From the NCBI GenBank assembly GCA_041741415.1, contig JBGSKC010000021.1:238609-302608 (forward strand): a stretch of DNA of 64,000 bases. The letters are read 5' to 3'. Below the pieces are notes generated by a model. That model had not been told where the DNA came from. It ran no database searches and saw only the letters and a program-made list of their open reading frames with translations. This DNA is from JANQTF01 sp041741415. Lineage in GTDB: Bacteria > Bacteroidota > Bacteroidia > J057. Made by a program: the position numbers and the translations under genes. Each line of letters opens with the position of its first letter. The stretch's first letter is position 1. Positions 23,373 through 33,307 of the stretch are shown piece after piece.

Positions 23373-25229
23373 ATGGCAGAAACCGTCAGATACAACGAAG
23401 ATTCCATCAAATCCCTCGACTGGCGCGAGCACATCCGCCTGCGCCCGGGGATGTACATCGGCAAGCTCGGCGATGGCAGTTCACCCGACGACGGGATTTA
23501 CATCCTGGTCAAGGAAGTGATCGACAATTCCATCGACGAATACGTGATGGGCAACGGGAAAAAAATCGACATCAGCATCAAGGATGGCGAGGTGGTGGTG
23601 CGCGATTTTGGCCGGGGCATTCCGCTGGGCAAGGTGATCGACTGCGTGTCGAAAATCAACACTGGAGGCAAGTATGATTCGGAAGCCTTCAAAAAATCAG
23701 TCGGGTTGAATGGCGTGGGAACGAAGGCTGTCAACGCGCTGTCGTCTTATTTCCGGGTGGAATCGGTGCGGGAAGGACAGAAAAAAGTGGCCGAATTCCA
23801 GGAAGGGCTACTTATCAACGACCACCCTGTGAAACCCACCAAGGAAGAAGATGGCACCACCGTCATTTTCCGTCCCGATGGAAATATTTTCAAGCACTAC
23901 CGCTTTCTCACCGAATACCTTGAAAACCAGATCTGGAACTATGCCTACCTGAATGCGGGCCTGCCGTTGTTTCTCAATGGTAACCGCTTCTTCTCCAAGC
24001 ATGGCCTCCTCGATCTGCTGCAAAACAAAACCGACGCCGAGAGCCTCCGCTACCCCATCATCCACCTCAAAGGCGATGATATTGAAGTCGCCCTTACGCA
24101 CGGCAACGCATACGGCGAGGAATACTACTCTTTCGTCAACGGGCAGTACACTTCTCAGGGCGGCACGCACCTGCAAGCCTTCCGGGAGGCGCTGGTGAAA
24201 ACGATCCGCGATTTTTACAACAAAAGCTACGACGTAGCCGATGTGCGCAGTTCCATCATCTCGGCGGTATCTGTCCGGGTTCAGGAGCCTGTTTTCGAAT
24301 CCCAAACCAAAACCAAGCTCGGCTCCATCAACATGGGCCCCGAAGGCCCTACCGTCAGGGCGTTTATCAACGACTTCCTGGCGAAGGAATTCAACAATTT
24401 CCTGCACCGGCATGCCGATGTTGCGGAGGCGCTCAAGCGGCGAATTGAGCAGTCGGAAAGAGAGCGCAAGGAAATGGCTGGCATCAAAAAGCTCGCCAAC
24501 GCCCGCGCCAAAAAGGCCAATTTGCACAACAAAAAACTGCGCGATTGCCGCCTTCATCTCAACGACAAAAAGGGTCCCGAAGACAGAAAGCTCGAAACCA
24601 CCCTCTTCATTACCGAAGGAGATTCGGCTTCAGGGTCCATTACCAAGGCGCGAAATGTGGAAACACAGGCGGTCTTTTCCCTGCGCGGAAAACCGCTCAA
24701 CTGCTTTGGCCTAACCAAAAAAATAGTTTATGAGAATGAGGAGTTTAACCTCCTTCAGCACGCCCTCGACATTGAAGAAAGCATCGATGACCTGCGCTAT
24801 AACAACGTGGTGATCAGCACCGATGCCGATGTGGACGGCATGCACATTCGGCTGCTGCTTCTCACGTTTTTCCTGCAATTCTTCCCGGATCTTGTTCGCC
24901 GAGGCCATCTCTATATCCTCGACACGCCCTTGTTCCGCGTTCGAAACAAGAAAGACACGATATACTGCTACTCAGAGGAGGAAAAACAAGCTGCCATTGC
25001 CAAGCTGGGCAACAAGCCTGAAATCACCCGGTTCAAAGGGCTGGGGGAAATCTCTCCTGATGAGTTCGGGCAATTCATCGGTAGCGACATCCGGCTGCAG
25101 CCCGTTTTGCTAAGCAAAGACACAGGTATCCAGAAACTCCTGGAATACTACATGGGAAAAAACACCCCCGACCGGCAGGAATTTATTATCCAGAATCTCC
25201 GCATCGAAAAAGACATGGTCGTAGCCTGA
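23373..25229 (+). CDS. parE: DNA topoisomerase IV subunit B (type IIA topoisomerase ATPase subunit)
   Basis: The ATG at 23373 (MAETVRYNEDSIKSLDWREHIRLRPGMYIG) gives 618 residues. The GHKL ATPase motifs are present: KEVIDNSIDEY, RDFGRGIPLGK, GLNGVGTKAVNAL. The transducer segment includes NGQYTSQGGTHLQAF. The TOPRIM part has ITEGDSASGS and STDADVDGMHIR, followed by RFKGLGEISPDEFGQFIG. Length and the missing insert fit ParE rather than gram-negative GyrB. It would act with ParC to decatenate chromosomes. parC is not next to it, which is unusual. Confidence 0.92.
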   Translation: MAETVRYNEDSIKSLDWREHIRLRPGMYIGKLGDGSSPDDGIYILVKEVIDNSIDEYVMGNGKKIDISIKDGEVVVRDFGRGIPLGKVIDCVSKINTGGKYDSEAFKKSVGLNGVGTKAVNALSSYFRVESVREGQKKVAEFQEGLLINDHPVKPTKEEDGTTVIFRPDGNIFKHYRFLTEYLENQIWNYAYLNAGLPLFLNGNRFFSKHGLLDLLQNKTDAESLRYPIIHLKGDDIEVALTHGNAYGEEYYSFVNGQYTSQGGTHLQAFREALVKTIRDFYNKSYDVADVRSSIISAVSVRVQEPVFESQTKTKLGSINMGPEGPTVRAFINDFLAKEFNNFLHRHADVAEALKRRIEQSERERKEMAGIKKLANARAKKANLHNKKLRDCRLHLNDKKGPEDRKLETTLFITEGDSASGSITKARNVETQAVFSLRGKPLNCFGLTKKIVYENEEFNLLQHALDIEESIDDLRYNNVVISTDADVDGMHIRLLLLTFFLQFFPDLVRRGHLYILDTPLFRVRNKKDTIYCYSEEEKQAAIAKLGNKPEITRFKGLGEISPDEFGQFIGSDIRLQPVLLSKDTGIQKLLEYYMGKNTPDRQEFIIQNLRIEKDMVVA

Positions 25230-25439
25230 TTGCCCCGGCAAGTCGGACTTTAGGCCGACGCAAAGCTGAAGGGTTACAAGGGTATCGGGGAAAGAGCTAT
25301 CCTGAAAATTCTTTATCCGCGACCAGTGAGGTCATTGCGAGCATCGCCGTGTATCATTAGCTTTCCTGTGCGTTAAACGCGAGGTTTTCCCCTGGCGTAA
25401 AGCCTTAGCCCGGAGAGGGCCCTTTCATTGCACCCCGTC

Positions 25440-28427
25440 ATGATCATGAAATACAGCGCCTGGATCGCCCTTGGAATGAGCCTGCTGGCCGTATTGGTCA
25501 GCACCTGGCCTCGTACCACCGTGATGACATCCATGCAGGGGCTGCCCTTTTTGCAAGGCGCTCACCCTTGGGCCGACTCTGTTCTAGCCGCCACCCCCAG
25601 CGCTCAGCTTCAGTCACAGCGCCTTGCGTTGTGGGTGGGTCCTGAATCTCAGATTGCCCCCGACTCAATCGCCTCCCTAGCACATGCACTTGGGGCAGGA
25701 TCCGTGTGGTTTCAGGGGGCTTCCTCTGAGCAAATCCGGCAAACTTCCCGGTTAATGGGCAGCCTCGGCGGCATTCCCTGTATGATCGGCACGCTTCCAC
25801 AGCGGGCGTTAGGAGATGCTCCTGCCCTGCCCGGCGGGTTATCCCTTGCCGCTTCTCCATCTATGCAGCCCCTCGCAGGGCTGGCCAGCACACTTTCTGT
25901 ATCGGCCCGTGCAGTTGGAATGTCAGCCGTTGGGGTGCCCGCGTGCATGGCTTCCTTCCAATCACCGTTTCCTGAGTCGATGCTCCTTCCTGCCAGGGAA
26001 GTATCCAGGCTTCTTGCCGGGCAGAAAATGCTCCCCGTGCTCGCCGAGGCGAGTCAATGGGAGCCGATGTTCAGCGAAGACTCTGCCACACGGGTCAGGT
26101 GGATGGGAGCTGTGAAAGAATGGGTGAAAAGCCCGGTGGCCATTTGGATCGTGGAAACTCCCGTTGGCCAGGAGTTGGGGCTACCAGCTGTGGTAGCAAG
26201 CCTGCGTGAAAAACTTGGTTTTCAGGGCCTGATCATGGGAAAACTTCCAGTAAATGCAGACGCAGATCAGGTCTTAGACCAATCCAGAAGAATGCTGAGT
26301 GCGGGTGTTGACTTGCTAATGGGCACGCCAGAAGCTCTGGCCATCATTCGCCAGTCCACGCTATTGACTAACACCGAAGGCAAAAAGGCAAGAACAGGCA
26401 CCCAGGCCATTCGTCCGTTTCTATATGCCAAAGAATGGACCGGCCTTTCTCAGCCTGACACATTGCCTGCGGTGCATCCAGCTCGCCTGCAGTGGCAAAT
26501 GCAAGCCCTCCTGGAAGCTACCGCCTCCTACCTGCCTGCTTCTTCTGGCTTCCTGCCTGTCCAAAATCTCCCCAAACGATCTGTGCATGTTGTGGGAATT
26601 GGATCATCTGCGGAAGATTTTTTGACTACCCTCCGAAAATACTTCCCCGTTTCCTCCTCATCGGGAAAGCTGGCGGATCCATGGTTCTCCATGGCCTCGG
26701 TAAGGTTGCAAAAATATGATCCGCTCATCATCGTATTCGGCGACAGCTTTCCGGAAGGGATCGCAGAAAAGGCGATGTGGGACAAGATCGGGGAGCTGGC
26801 AACTGCCACGCCAGTGGTAATTGTGAACCTTGGAGCTCCTGAGCGGTTGCGCAACTGCCCACAACAGGCAGACGTGCTGCAGGGATATGATGCCGGGCCG
26901 ATGGGCCAGATGGTCGCAGCCCAGATGGTGGCAGGTGGCTTGCCTGTGCAGGGAAGGTTCCCCCTCGCCCTCACGCCGCGTTTTTTGGCTGGAACTGAGA
27001 AAAAAACCGAGGCCATCCGGTTGAGCTATGGCCTGCCGGAAGCACAGGGCCTGGCCAGCAGCGACTTCGCAAGGATTGATAGCATCGTGTGGATGGCAAT
27101 CCAAAACATGGCCACACCGGGAGCACAGGTGTTTGTAGCCAGAAAAGGACGTGTAATCTACCATCGCTCGTTCGGCTACCACGACTACCAGCGGAAGCGG
27201 GGCGTTTATCCCACTGATTTGTATGATGTGGCCTCCATTACAAAGATCGCAGCCACTACCCTGGCGGCAATGAGCATGGTGGACCAGGGGAAAATAGCCC
27301 TCGACAAACCGCTGGCGCAGTATTTTCGCAGCATCTACACCATGATGGATTCTGCGTCGCTGGTCGATACCCTTTTCTGGGGCTCCCGAACCCTTGCCAA
27401 AAGCCTTCCCGACAGCATCAAAAGGTTTTTGGTTGCGGGAATTGACCCCGGCCAGATCGACAGCCTTTTGGTAGGGGAAGACAGCCTGATGGTGATCAGC
27501 ACCTGGTCGAGGGGGAAAATCCGGCGGAAATCACCCGTCATGAGCACCACCCTGTTTGAACTTCTCACCCATACTTCGGGCTTGCCCGCCGGATTGCCCC
27601 TGAGACCATTTTTCAGAGGCCGGAAAACCTGGCGACAGAACAAGCAGTACTTTGCTGCCAAACCAGACAGCACCTTTTCAATTCCCATTGCAAAAGATTT
27701 GTATCTCCGCAGCGACATGGCCGATTCCATCTGGGCCATGGCCCTGGCCATGGGAAGGCAGGAGCGCGAGGGATACCTCTACAGCGATGCCAACCTAATT
27801 CTGGCGCAGCGGCTTATCGATTCGGTGAACAAGGAGCCGCTCTCGGCATATCTGGATCGCACCTGGTATGGCCCGATGGGGTTGCAGCATACCTGCTTCC
27901 GACCTTTGGATCGCTTCGAAGAAGGCAGAATTGTGCCAACTGAAATTGATCAGCGCTACCGCAACCAGTTGCTCGTGGGGCATGTTCACGACCCAACTGC
28001 CGCCCTGATGGGCGGAATTTCAGGAAATGCCGGACTGTTTTCCACCGCAGAAGATCTGGGAGTGCTGGGCCAAATGTGGCTGCAAGGCGGGCAATATGGC
28101 GGCGTTCAATGGGTCTCCTCCACTACGGTAAAACAGTTCACCCAAACCCAGGCTGCACATCGAGGCCTGGGGTTCGACAAGCCTCCCAGAGAGGGCGATT
28201 ACCTGATGGCACCGAGTGCCAGCCAGTCATCCTTTGGCCATAGTGGCTTTACCGGCACCTTGCTTTGGGTGGACCCCGAAGAAGAACTGGTGTTTGTGTT
28301 TCTGAGCAACCGTGTTCACCCTCAGGCCAGTAACTGGCTCCTCAACCAGATGGGGGTTCGCCAACAGGTACATGAGGCTATTTACCAGGCGATCAGAAAC
28401 AGCAGCCAGGGCCAGGATCTGCCCTGA
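25440..28427 (+). CDS. degenerate GH3-like domain fused to a beta-lactamase-type serine hydrolase
   Basis: Starting at ATG 25440 (or 25446) the product has ~995 residues with an N-terminal signal/anchor (AWIALGMSLLAVLVSTW). Residues ~40-540 follow the shape of GH3 beta-N-acetylglucosaminidase plus its C-terminal domain, but the KHFPGHGD-type motif and the nucleophile Asp after GFQGLI are missing (GFQGLIMGKLPVN instead). From ~540 it is a class C/PBP4*-type serine hydrolase: SITK (S-x-x-K) in YDVASITKIAATTLAAM, YSD in GYLYSDANL, and HSG in SFGHSGFTG. Likely a peptidoglycan-linked envelope enzyme whose GH3 part is inactive (inference). Confidence 0.88.
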   Translation: MIMKYSAWIALGMSLLAVLVSTWPRTTVMTSMQGLPFLQGAHPWADSVLAATPSAQLQSQRLALWVGPESQIAPDSIASLAHALGAGSVWFQGASSEQIRQTSRLMGSLGGIPCMIGTLPQRALGDAPALPGGLSLAASPSMQPLAGLASTLSVSARAVGMSAVGVPACMASFQSPFPESMLLPAREVSRLLAGQKMLPVLAEASQWEPMFSEDSATRVRWMGAVKEWVKSPVAIWIVETPVGQELGLPAVVASLREKLGFQGLIMGKLPVNADADQVLDQSRRMLSAGVDLLMGTPEALAIIRQSTLLTNTEGKKARTGTQAIRPFLYAKEWTGLSQPDTLPAVHPARLQWQMQALLEATASYLPASSGFLPVQNLPKRSVHVVGIGSSAEDFLTTLRKYFPVSSSSGKLADPWFSMASVRLQKYDPLIIVFGDSFPEGIAEKAMWDKIGELATATPVVIVNLGAPERLRNCPQQADVLQGYDAGPMGQMVAAQMVAGGLPVQGRFPLALTPRFLAGTEKKTEAIRLSYGLPEAQGLASSDFARIDSIVWMAIQNMATPGAQVFVARKGRVIYHRSFGYHDYQRKRGVYPTDLYDVASITKIAATTLAAMSMVDQGKIALDKPLAQYFRSIYTMMDSASLVDTLFWGSRTLAKSLPDSIKRFLVAGIDPGQIDSLLVGEDSLMVISTWSRGKIRRKSPVMSTTLFELLTHTSGLPAGLPLRPFFRGRKTWRQNKQYFAAKPDSTFSIPIAKDLYLRSDMADSIWAMALAMGRQEREGYLYSDANLILAQRLIDSVNKEPLSAYLDRTWYGPMGLQHTCFRPLDRFEEGRIVPTEIDQRYRNQLLVGHVHDPTAALMGGISGNAGLFSTAEDLGVLGQMWLQGGQYGGVQWVSSTTVKQFTQTQAAHRGLGFDKPPREGDYLMAPSASQSSFGHSGFTGTLLWVDPEEELVFVFLSNRVHPQASNWLLNQMGVRQQVHEAIYQAIRNSSQGQDLP

Positions 28428-28483
28428 TCGCATTGCCAAAGAATGTTTACCTTCGTTGAAAGCCTCTAATTCAACAACGAAGC

Positions 28484-29263
28484 ATGACTGCTCCTACTGC
28501 TTTTGCCTCCAAATATGGCCCGCGCGCCCTGATCACCGGCGCCTCCTCCGGCATCGGGGAAGAATTTGCCCGCCAGCTTGCTGCCCAGGGCTTGCACCTG
28601 ATGCTCGTTGCCAGGCGCGAAGAACGGCTTCAGTCACTCGCCGCTGAACTGCGGGCAGCTCATGGAGTAGAGGTTGATGTGCTGGCTGCCGACCTGATGG
28701 ACAGAAAGGCATTGGACCTCGTAGCAGAACGTGCCAAAGCCCTTGGTGGAATTGGACTGCTGGTCAACAACGCGGGCATGTCTGTAGGTGGCTATTTTCT
28801 CAAGAAAGACCTCATCGATCACGAGCGATTGCTGTGGCTCAACGTGCAGGCCCCCATGATTCTGAGCCACCTGATTGGTCGGGAAATGATGGCCAGCAAG
28901 CGAGGGGGAATCATCCAGGTGTCTTCTGTCTCGGCCTTTTTCCCTGTCCCCTACGTGAGCCAGTATGCAGCCAGCAAAAGTTACCTGCTGTCTCTCGGCG
29001 AGGCATTGTCTGTAGAAATGAAACCTAAAGGAATTGATGTTCAGGTACTCTGCCCTGGGTTTACCCGTTCAGAAATGACTGCCGGGGTGGAGGGAAAATT
29101 TCATCTGATGGAGCCTTCGTTTATCGTGAAAAGGTCTTTGAGCCAGCTTGGCAGGCGCGTAACTGTGGTGCCAGGTTTGCTCTATGGTTTTTCTGCCCGG
29201 ATTCTACCCCGAATCCTTCCCCGGAAAGCCATGGTCAAAATAGCTGCCCGCATGATGGGGTAA
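28484..29263 (+). CDS. short-chain dehydrogenase/reductase
   Basis: The 259-residue classical SDR has the cofactor motif TGASSGIGEEFARQL near residue 17, NNAGMS (NNAG motif), Ser in VSSVSAFF and the catalytic YAASK. The basic residues in VARREER after strand 2 suggest NADPH preference. The C-terminal hydrophobic/basic tail (LLYGFSARILPRILPRKAMVKIAARMMG) hints at membrane association as in DltE-like or long-chain reductases. Substrate unknown. A bidirectional terminator follows 48 bp later. Confidence 0.9.
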   Translation: MTAPTAFASKYGPRALITGASSGIGEEFARQLAAQGLHLMLVARREERLQSLAAELRAAHGVEVDVLAADLMDRKALDLVAERAKALGGIGLLVNNAGMSVGGYFLKKDLIDHERLLWLNVQAPMILSHLIGREMMASKRGGIIQVSSVSAFFPVPYVSQYAASKSYLLSLGEALSVEMKPKGIDVQVLCPGFTRSEMTAGVEGKFHLMEPSFIVKRSLSQLGRRVTVVPGLLYGFSARILPRILPRKAMVKIAARMMG

Positions 29264-29310
29264 GGCTCCTCCTGAGTACCTCCGCAGCACAAGAAACCAG
29301 CCTGCAATGC

Positions 29311-29344
29311 AAAAGGCTTCCTGGAACACCAGGAAGCCTTTTTT
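29311..29344. terminator. bidirectional intrinsic terminator
   Basis: A 14-bp perfect stem (AAAAGGCTTCCTGG with CCAGGAAGCCTTTT) and a 4-nt loop lies between convergent genes, with T-runs on both strands. Confidence 0.92.
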
Positions 29345-29366
29345 CTATCTGCTGATCTTTGAGAAG

Positions 29367-31865
29367 TTAATCCCGGATCACCGATTCCACAGCACGAAGG
29401 TTCACGTCCTGGCCACCTTCGCAAACAATCTCTGCCTTAATTTCCTGATACACCGTTTGGTTGTAGCGGGCATCCACCTGGTTAAATTTCAGGGTAGGAA
29501 TGAGAAGACCCATTTGAGCGGAGACCTGCGGGCTGTTGGCAGACAGCACACGGTAGCTCAGCACAGAGCCGTCGGGCTTGAGGGTTACGGAGAAGAACAC
29601 GTGGGCAAGGCCGCAAACGCCACCCTTGCGAAGGTCTTCTTTGACTTTCTCCTTCAGCGCAGTTTCGCCATTGATGAACGTGCGCTGGGTCATTTCGGGA
29701 CCGGCAGTGTTAACGTGGGTGTCGGAGTGAGAAGGATCTGGGGAATACCCACGGCCCGGCTGGTAGTTGACCACGCTGCGATCGGGCATAGCAGGTGCGC
29801 TCACAACAGCGGTTGGCTGCTGGTTCGTGCCAGAGGTAGCAGGCTGCCCGGGGGAGGGTTGCACAGGTGTCTGGACGGGCGCAACCGGCTTAGGATTGAT
29901 GATGTATTCTTCTTCCGACATCCCGGGAGCAACAAAGTCGATGTTTTTCCAGTCGTCGTTGGTCGCGGCGCTCACCGCTCCGGGAGAAGTAACAGGCTTG
30001 GGGGTGGTGCGTGAGCCAGTGCCGGGAGTGGCAGGTCCCTGGGGCTGCGGGTTGGTTGGCAGGGGCTCCTTACCGAGCTGCTGGCGCAGGGAGTTCACTT
30101 CTTGCTGGAGAGCCTGGATCTGGGTGAGGAGGATCACATATTTTTCACTGTCGGCAGCCGTAGTGAAGTCGGGCAGGTAATTCACAGTCTGGCTTCCAGA
30201 GGAAGCGAGAACGTTGGAGTTCAGGCGCTCCAGGCGAATTCTTTCGAGCTCTGCTTCCGTTTCCTTTTCGCGCAGGGCCCGGGTGAGGGTAATTTCCTGC
30301 TCGCGCTGCTGGCGCTCCATCGCGATCCGCTCGATCTCAGTTTGCTGACGGGTAAGGTCAGTCATGCGGGTTTGCATTTCCGACTGAAGGCGGGCCAGCT
30401 CATTTTGAAGGCGTTGTACTTCCTGCTCCTGGCGGGCACGGTCTTCTTCCACTTTGCGCTTGTTTTCGGCAATGCGGTCTAATTCGCGTTGTTCCTGAAT
30501 CTGAACAGCTTCTTCCTGGCGACGAGCCTTTTCCTCCGAAAGCTGAACAATTTCTCGGTTGGCTTTTTCGGCATCTGCCATCCGGCGGCGGATATCGGAT
30601 TCCACCTCGCGGTTGCCTTGCTCCAGCTCGCGGATGCGCTGCTCCATCCGGGCAATGTCAGCACGGATTCTTTCTTCCTGGCTGGCAGTGGGATCGGTTG
30701 GTGTGCTTCTTGGCGGGTCGGTTGGCCGGGCGGCAGAAGAGCCCGGGGCTGCGTCGTCTCCCTCATAAGGCAGACCGTCCTGGAAGAGACCTCCGCGACC
30801 TGAGGCACCTGGCGCGGTAGCAAAAGGATCGTTGGTAGCAGTGGTGGCTTCTTGCTCCTGGCGCTGGCGCTCAGCAGCAAGGCGCGTTTCGCGAACCTGC
30901 TCTTCAGCCGCACGCATTCTGGCCATTTCCTCCTTCAACTTTCGGATTTCTTCCTCGCGACGCTGACGCTCAGCTTCCTGGCGGGCAATATCGGCTTGTT
31001 GCTCCTCGGTCATTTGTGCCGCAGGAACCGCTCCTTGTCCACGGGGCGGGTCGGTAGGCGATGTGGTGGCAGGCGTGGTTTCACGGCGGGGCAGGGTGCC
31101 CGGGGCCGTTCTGGGAGTTGTTTCGGTGCGAACGGGCGTTTCAACAACGACTACATTTTCCTCAGCGACAGGCGCCTGAGGCTGTGAAGCAGGCTGTTGT
31201 GGAACAGGTTGTTGTGGAGTGGGTTGCACAGTGGCCACGGGCTCAGGGCTGTTGGATGGTTGAACCTGAGGCTGTGCGGGAGCGGGCTGAGGCTGGGCAG
31301 CAGGCGTTTGCGGAGCAGGGGCTACAACTACTGGTTGTGCCGCTGGTTGTGCAACGGGCTGATTTTCAGGCTGCTGCGACCTTGGCTGTTGGGCAGGAGG
31401 AGCAGGCTGGGTAGCTGCCACTTCTCCGCTTAGCAAGGCATTATTAAAAATGGGCACTGCTGTGTAGGTGTTGGATCTGCCACCATCGCAGGCGATGTCG
31501 GGCTTAATTTCAAAATACACAGAGCGGGGACCACCTTTAAAGTCCTCAGTGTTCCATTTGATATTTTTCACAATATCAATGGCCGACTGCATAAAGCACT
31601 CGTTCCTGCCGGTGAGGGTTTTGGCGGAGAGAACATACCCTGACGGGTCGATCTTAACTTCCAGATAGATACGATCGCTGCCGCAGCAAGAAGTCTTGGC
31701 TTGCATTTCGGCATAGATGTATCCTTTGACTGTACTGCGGTTATTGCTGAAAATGAACGTTTTGGTGTCGGCCAGCAGGGCCGTGACATCCACGGGTTCA
31801 TCTTGCGCCCAAAGGGGAGCGAAGGAGGACAGCAATAGCCCGAAAAGCAACCAACGCAGCTTCAT
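29367..31865 (-). CDS. exported coiled-coil protein capped by two TonB_C-like modules
   Basis: The 832-residue protein has a Sec signal (LRWLLFGLLLSSFAPLWAQ). Residues ~43-130 and ~735-822 are two related modules of ~85 residues: each has a Cys-containing start, an 'LEVKIDPSGYVLSAKTL' or 'FSVTLKPDGSVLSYRVL' strand, and an ending 'IKPDIACDGG' or 'IKAEIVCEGG'. This resembles TonB C-terminal/energy-transduction folds. Between them are a Pro/Gln/Ala-rich stretch (~150-270) and long, charged coiled coils (~280-330 and ~410-570). Probably a periplasm-spanning structural or gliding/envelope protein; function unknown. Upstream TAACTTTTG on the minus strand may be its -7 box. Confidence 0.8.
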   Translation of the reverse strand: MKLRWLLFGLLLSSFAPLWAQDEPVDVTALLADTKTFIFSNNRSTVKGYIYAEMQAKTSCCGSDRIYLEVKIDPSGYVLSAKTLTGRNECFMQSAIDIVKNIKWNTEDFKGGPRSVYFEIKPDIACDGGRSNTYTAVPIFNNALLSGEVAATQPAPPAQQPRSQQPENQPVAQPAAQPVVVAPAPQTPAAQPQPAPAQPQVQPSNSPEPVATVQPTPQQPVPQQPASQPQAPVAEENVVVVETPVRTETTPRTAPGTLPRRETTPATTSPTDPPRGQGAVPAAQMTEEQQADIARQEAERQRREEEIRKLKEEMARMRAAEEQVRETRLAAERQRQEQEATTATNDPFATAPGASGRGGLFQDGLPYEGDDAAPGSSAARPTDPPRSTPTDPTASQEERIRADIARMEQRIRELEQGNREVESDIRRRMADAEKANREIVQLSEEKARRQEEAVQIQEQRELDRIAENKRKVEEDRARQEQEVQRLQNELARLQSEMQTRMTDLTRQQTEIERIAMERQQREQEITLTRALREKETEAELERIRLERLNSNVLASSGSQTVNYLPDFTTAADSEKYVILLTQIQALQQEVNSLRQQLGKEPLPTNPQPQGPATPGTGSRTTPKPVTSPGAVSAATNDDWKNIDFVAPGMSEEEYIINPKPVAPVQTPVQPSPGQPATSGTNQQPTAVVSAPAMPDRSVVNYQPGRGYSPDPSHSDTHVNTAGPEMTQRTFINGETALKEKVKEDLRKGGVCGLAHVFFSVTLKPDGSVLSYRVLSANSPQVSAQMGLLIPTLKFNQVDARYNQTVYQEIKAEIVCEGGQDVNLRAVESVIRD

Positions 31866-31998
31866 GATTCGGTTCAGTTATTGTGAGAGACAGAGCTTCG
31901 GTTTAGAGGAGCAAAAGTTAGGGAAAATTCCATAAGCGAAGGCAGAAATTGGCCAGACATTTCCATGAGTCGAAAAAAACGGCGTATAACTGGCATTT

Positions 31999-33093
31999 TC
32001 AGGCTTCGCTTAGGGTTGGAATGGTGATTTTTGGGAGGCGTACTCTGCCGGAGCGAATCAGGTCCACTTTCATTTTTTCATCCGAAGAGCGAACCGGCGT
32101 ACCGGATTCTACAGTGACGTATTGTTCTTCAACCTCGGCAAGGAGATCGAAAATTTCGGAAAGGTCTTCAGAGGTAACAAGCTGGCTTCTCACGGCCTTA
32201 ACGTGGGGCAGACCTTTGAAATAGGCCGTGTAATGCCGCCGCATTTCCCGGATGCCAATTAATTCGCCCTTCCACTTCACAGACATGAGCAAATGACGGC
32301 GGCAGGTTTCCACCCGCTCGGCAATGGAGGGCTCTGGCAAATGCTCGCCGGTGGCCAGGAAGTGCTTCACCTGGTTAAAAATCCAGGGATTGCCGATGGC
32401 CCCTCTTCCGATCATGATGCCTTTCACGTCGGGGAAGCGGCGGCGCATGTCTGCTGCTTTTTCCGGGGTATCCACATCTCCGTTTCCAAAAATGGGGATT
32501 TCGATATCAGGGTGAGCTGCCACTTCCTGGATGAGGGTCCAGTCAGCTTCGCCTTTATACATTTGCTGGCGGGTGCGGCCGTGGATCGAAAGGGCCTTGA
32601 TCCCGGCATCCTGAAGCCTGAGCGCAACCTCTACGATCCGGATGGTTTTTTCATCCCATCCGAGGCGGGTTTTAACGGTAACGGGCAGGGAAGTCGCCTG
32701 AACGATTTCCCGGGTGAGGCGCTCCATTTTGTCAACGTCGAGCAAAATGCCTGCACCGGCACCTTTGCAGGCGACCTTGTTGACGGGGCAACCGTAGTTA
32801 ATGTCGAGAAATTCGGGCTGGGCCTGCTCCACGATCTGGGCGCACAGGCGCATGGATTCGATTTCGTTGCCGAAAATCTGGATGCCCACCGGCCGCTCCT
32901 CGTCATACACGTCCAGCTTGGCCATGGAGCTTTCTGCGGCGCGGATGAGTCCTTCTGAGCTAATGAACTCGGTGTAGACCACATCAGCACCATTTTCTTT
33001 GCACAACACCCGAAACGGCGGATCGCTCACGTCCTCCATGGGAGCAAGCAAGAGGGGGAAATCGCCGACAGGTATGTTTCCAATCTTCACCAT
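31999..33093 (-). CDS. dusB: tRNA-dihydrouridine synthase (DusB type)
   Basis: The 364-residue flavoprotein begins MVKIGNIPVGDFPLLLAPMEDVSDPPFR, typical of Dus enzymes. The catalytic Cys lies in NYGCPVNKVACKGAGAGIL, the phosphate-binding part in IFGNGDVDTPEKA and IMIGRGAIGNPWIF. It reduces specific uridines in tRNA D-loops to dihydrouridine with FMN and NADPH. The DusB assignment rests on length and start; Dus paralogues are hard to separate by eye. A single gene, divergent from the CPBP protease gene. Confidence 0.93.
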   Translation of the reverse strand: MVKIGNIPVGDFPLLLAPMEDVSDPPFRVLCKENGADVVYTEFISSEGLIRAAESSMAKLDVYDEERPVGIQIFGNEIESMRLCAQIVEQAQPEFLDINYGCPVNKVACKGAGAGILLDVDKMERLTREIVQATSLPVTVKTRLGWDEKTIRIVEVALRLQDAGIKALSIHGRTRQQMYKGEADWTLIQEVAAHPDIEIPIFGNGDVDTPEKAADMRRRFPDVKGIMIGRGAIGNPWIFNQVKHFLATGEHLPEPSIAERVETCRRHLLMSVKWKGELIGIREMRRHYTAYFKGLPHVKAVRSQLVTSEDLSEIFDLLAEVEEQYVTVESGTPVRSSDEKMKVDLIRSGRVRLPKITIPTLSEA

Positions 33094-33280
33094 GTTCAGG
33101 TCGCAAAAATGAGGGGACAGGCCCCGGCAACGAGTTTGTGCAGGAAGGAATGACTTTGTAAAGATAGGAAAATCCTTGGTATTCAGGGTTGCAGAGAGGA
33201 GAAGGGGTGGGAATTTCGCGGTTGGACATGTTGTGGGGGGAGAAAATCGCCCTCGGGCTATGAGAGCCGACGGATCCTTT

Positions 33281-33288
33281 TAACTTTG
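33281..33288 (+). promoter_or_regulatory. candidate Bacteroidota -7 box TAACTTTG
   Basis: TAACTTTG fits TAnnTTTG exactly and lies 19 bp before the CPBP protease ATG at 33308. A convincing -33 element at about 20 bp upstream is not obvious. Confidence 0.4.
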
Positions 33289-33307
33289 GCAGGCTAGAAC
33301 CAAGCCA

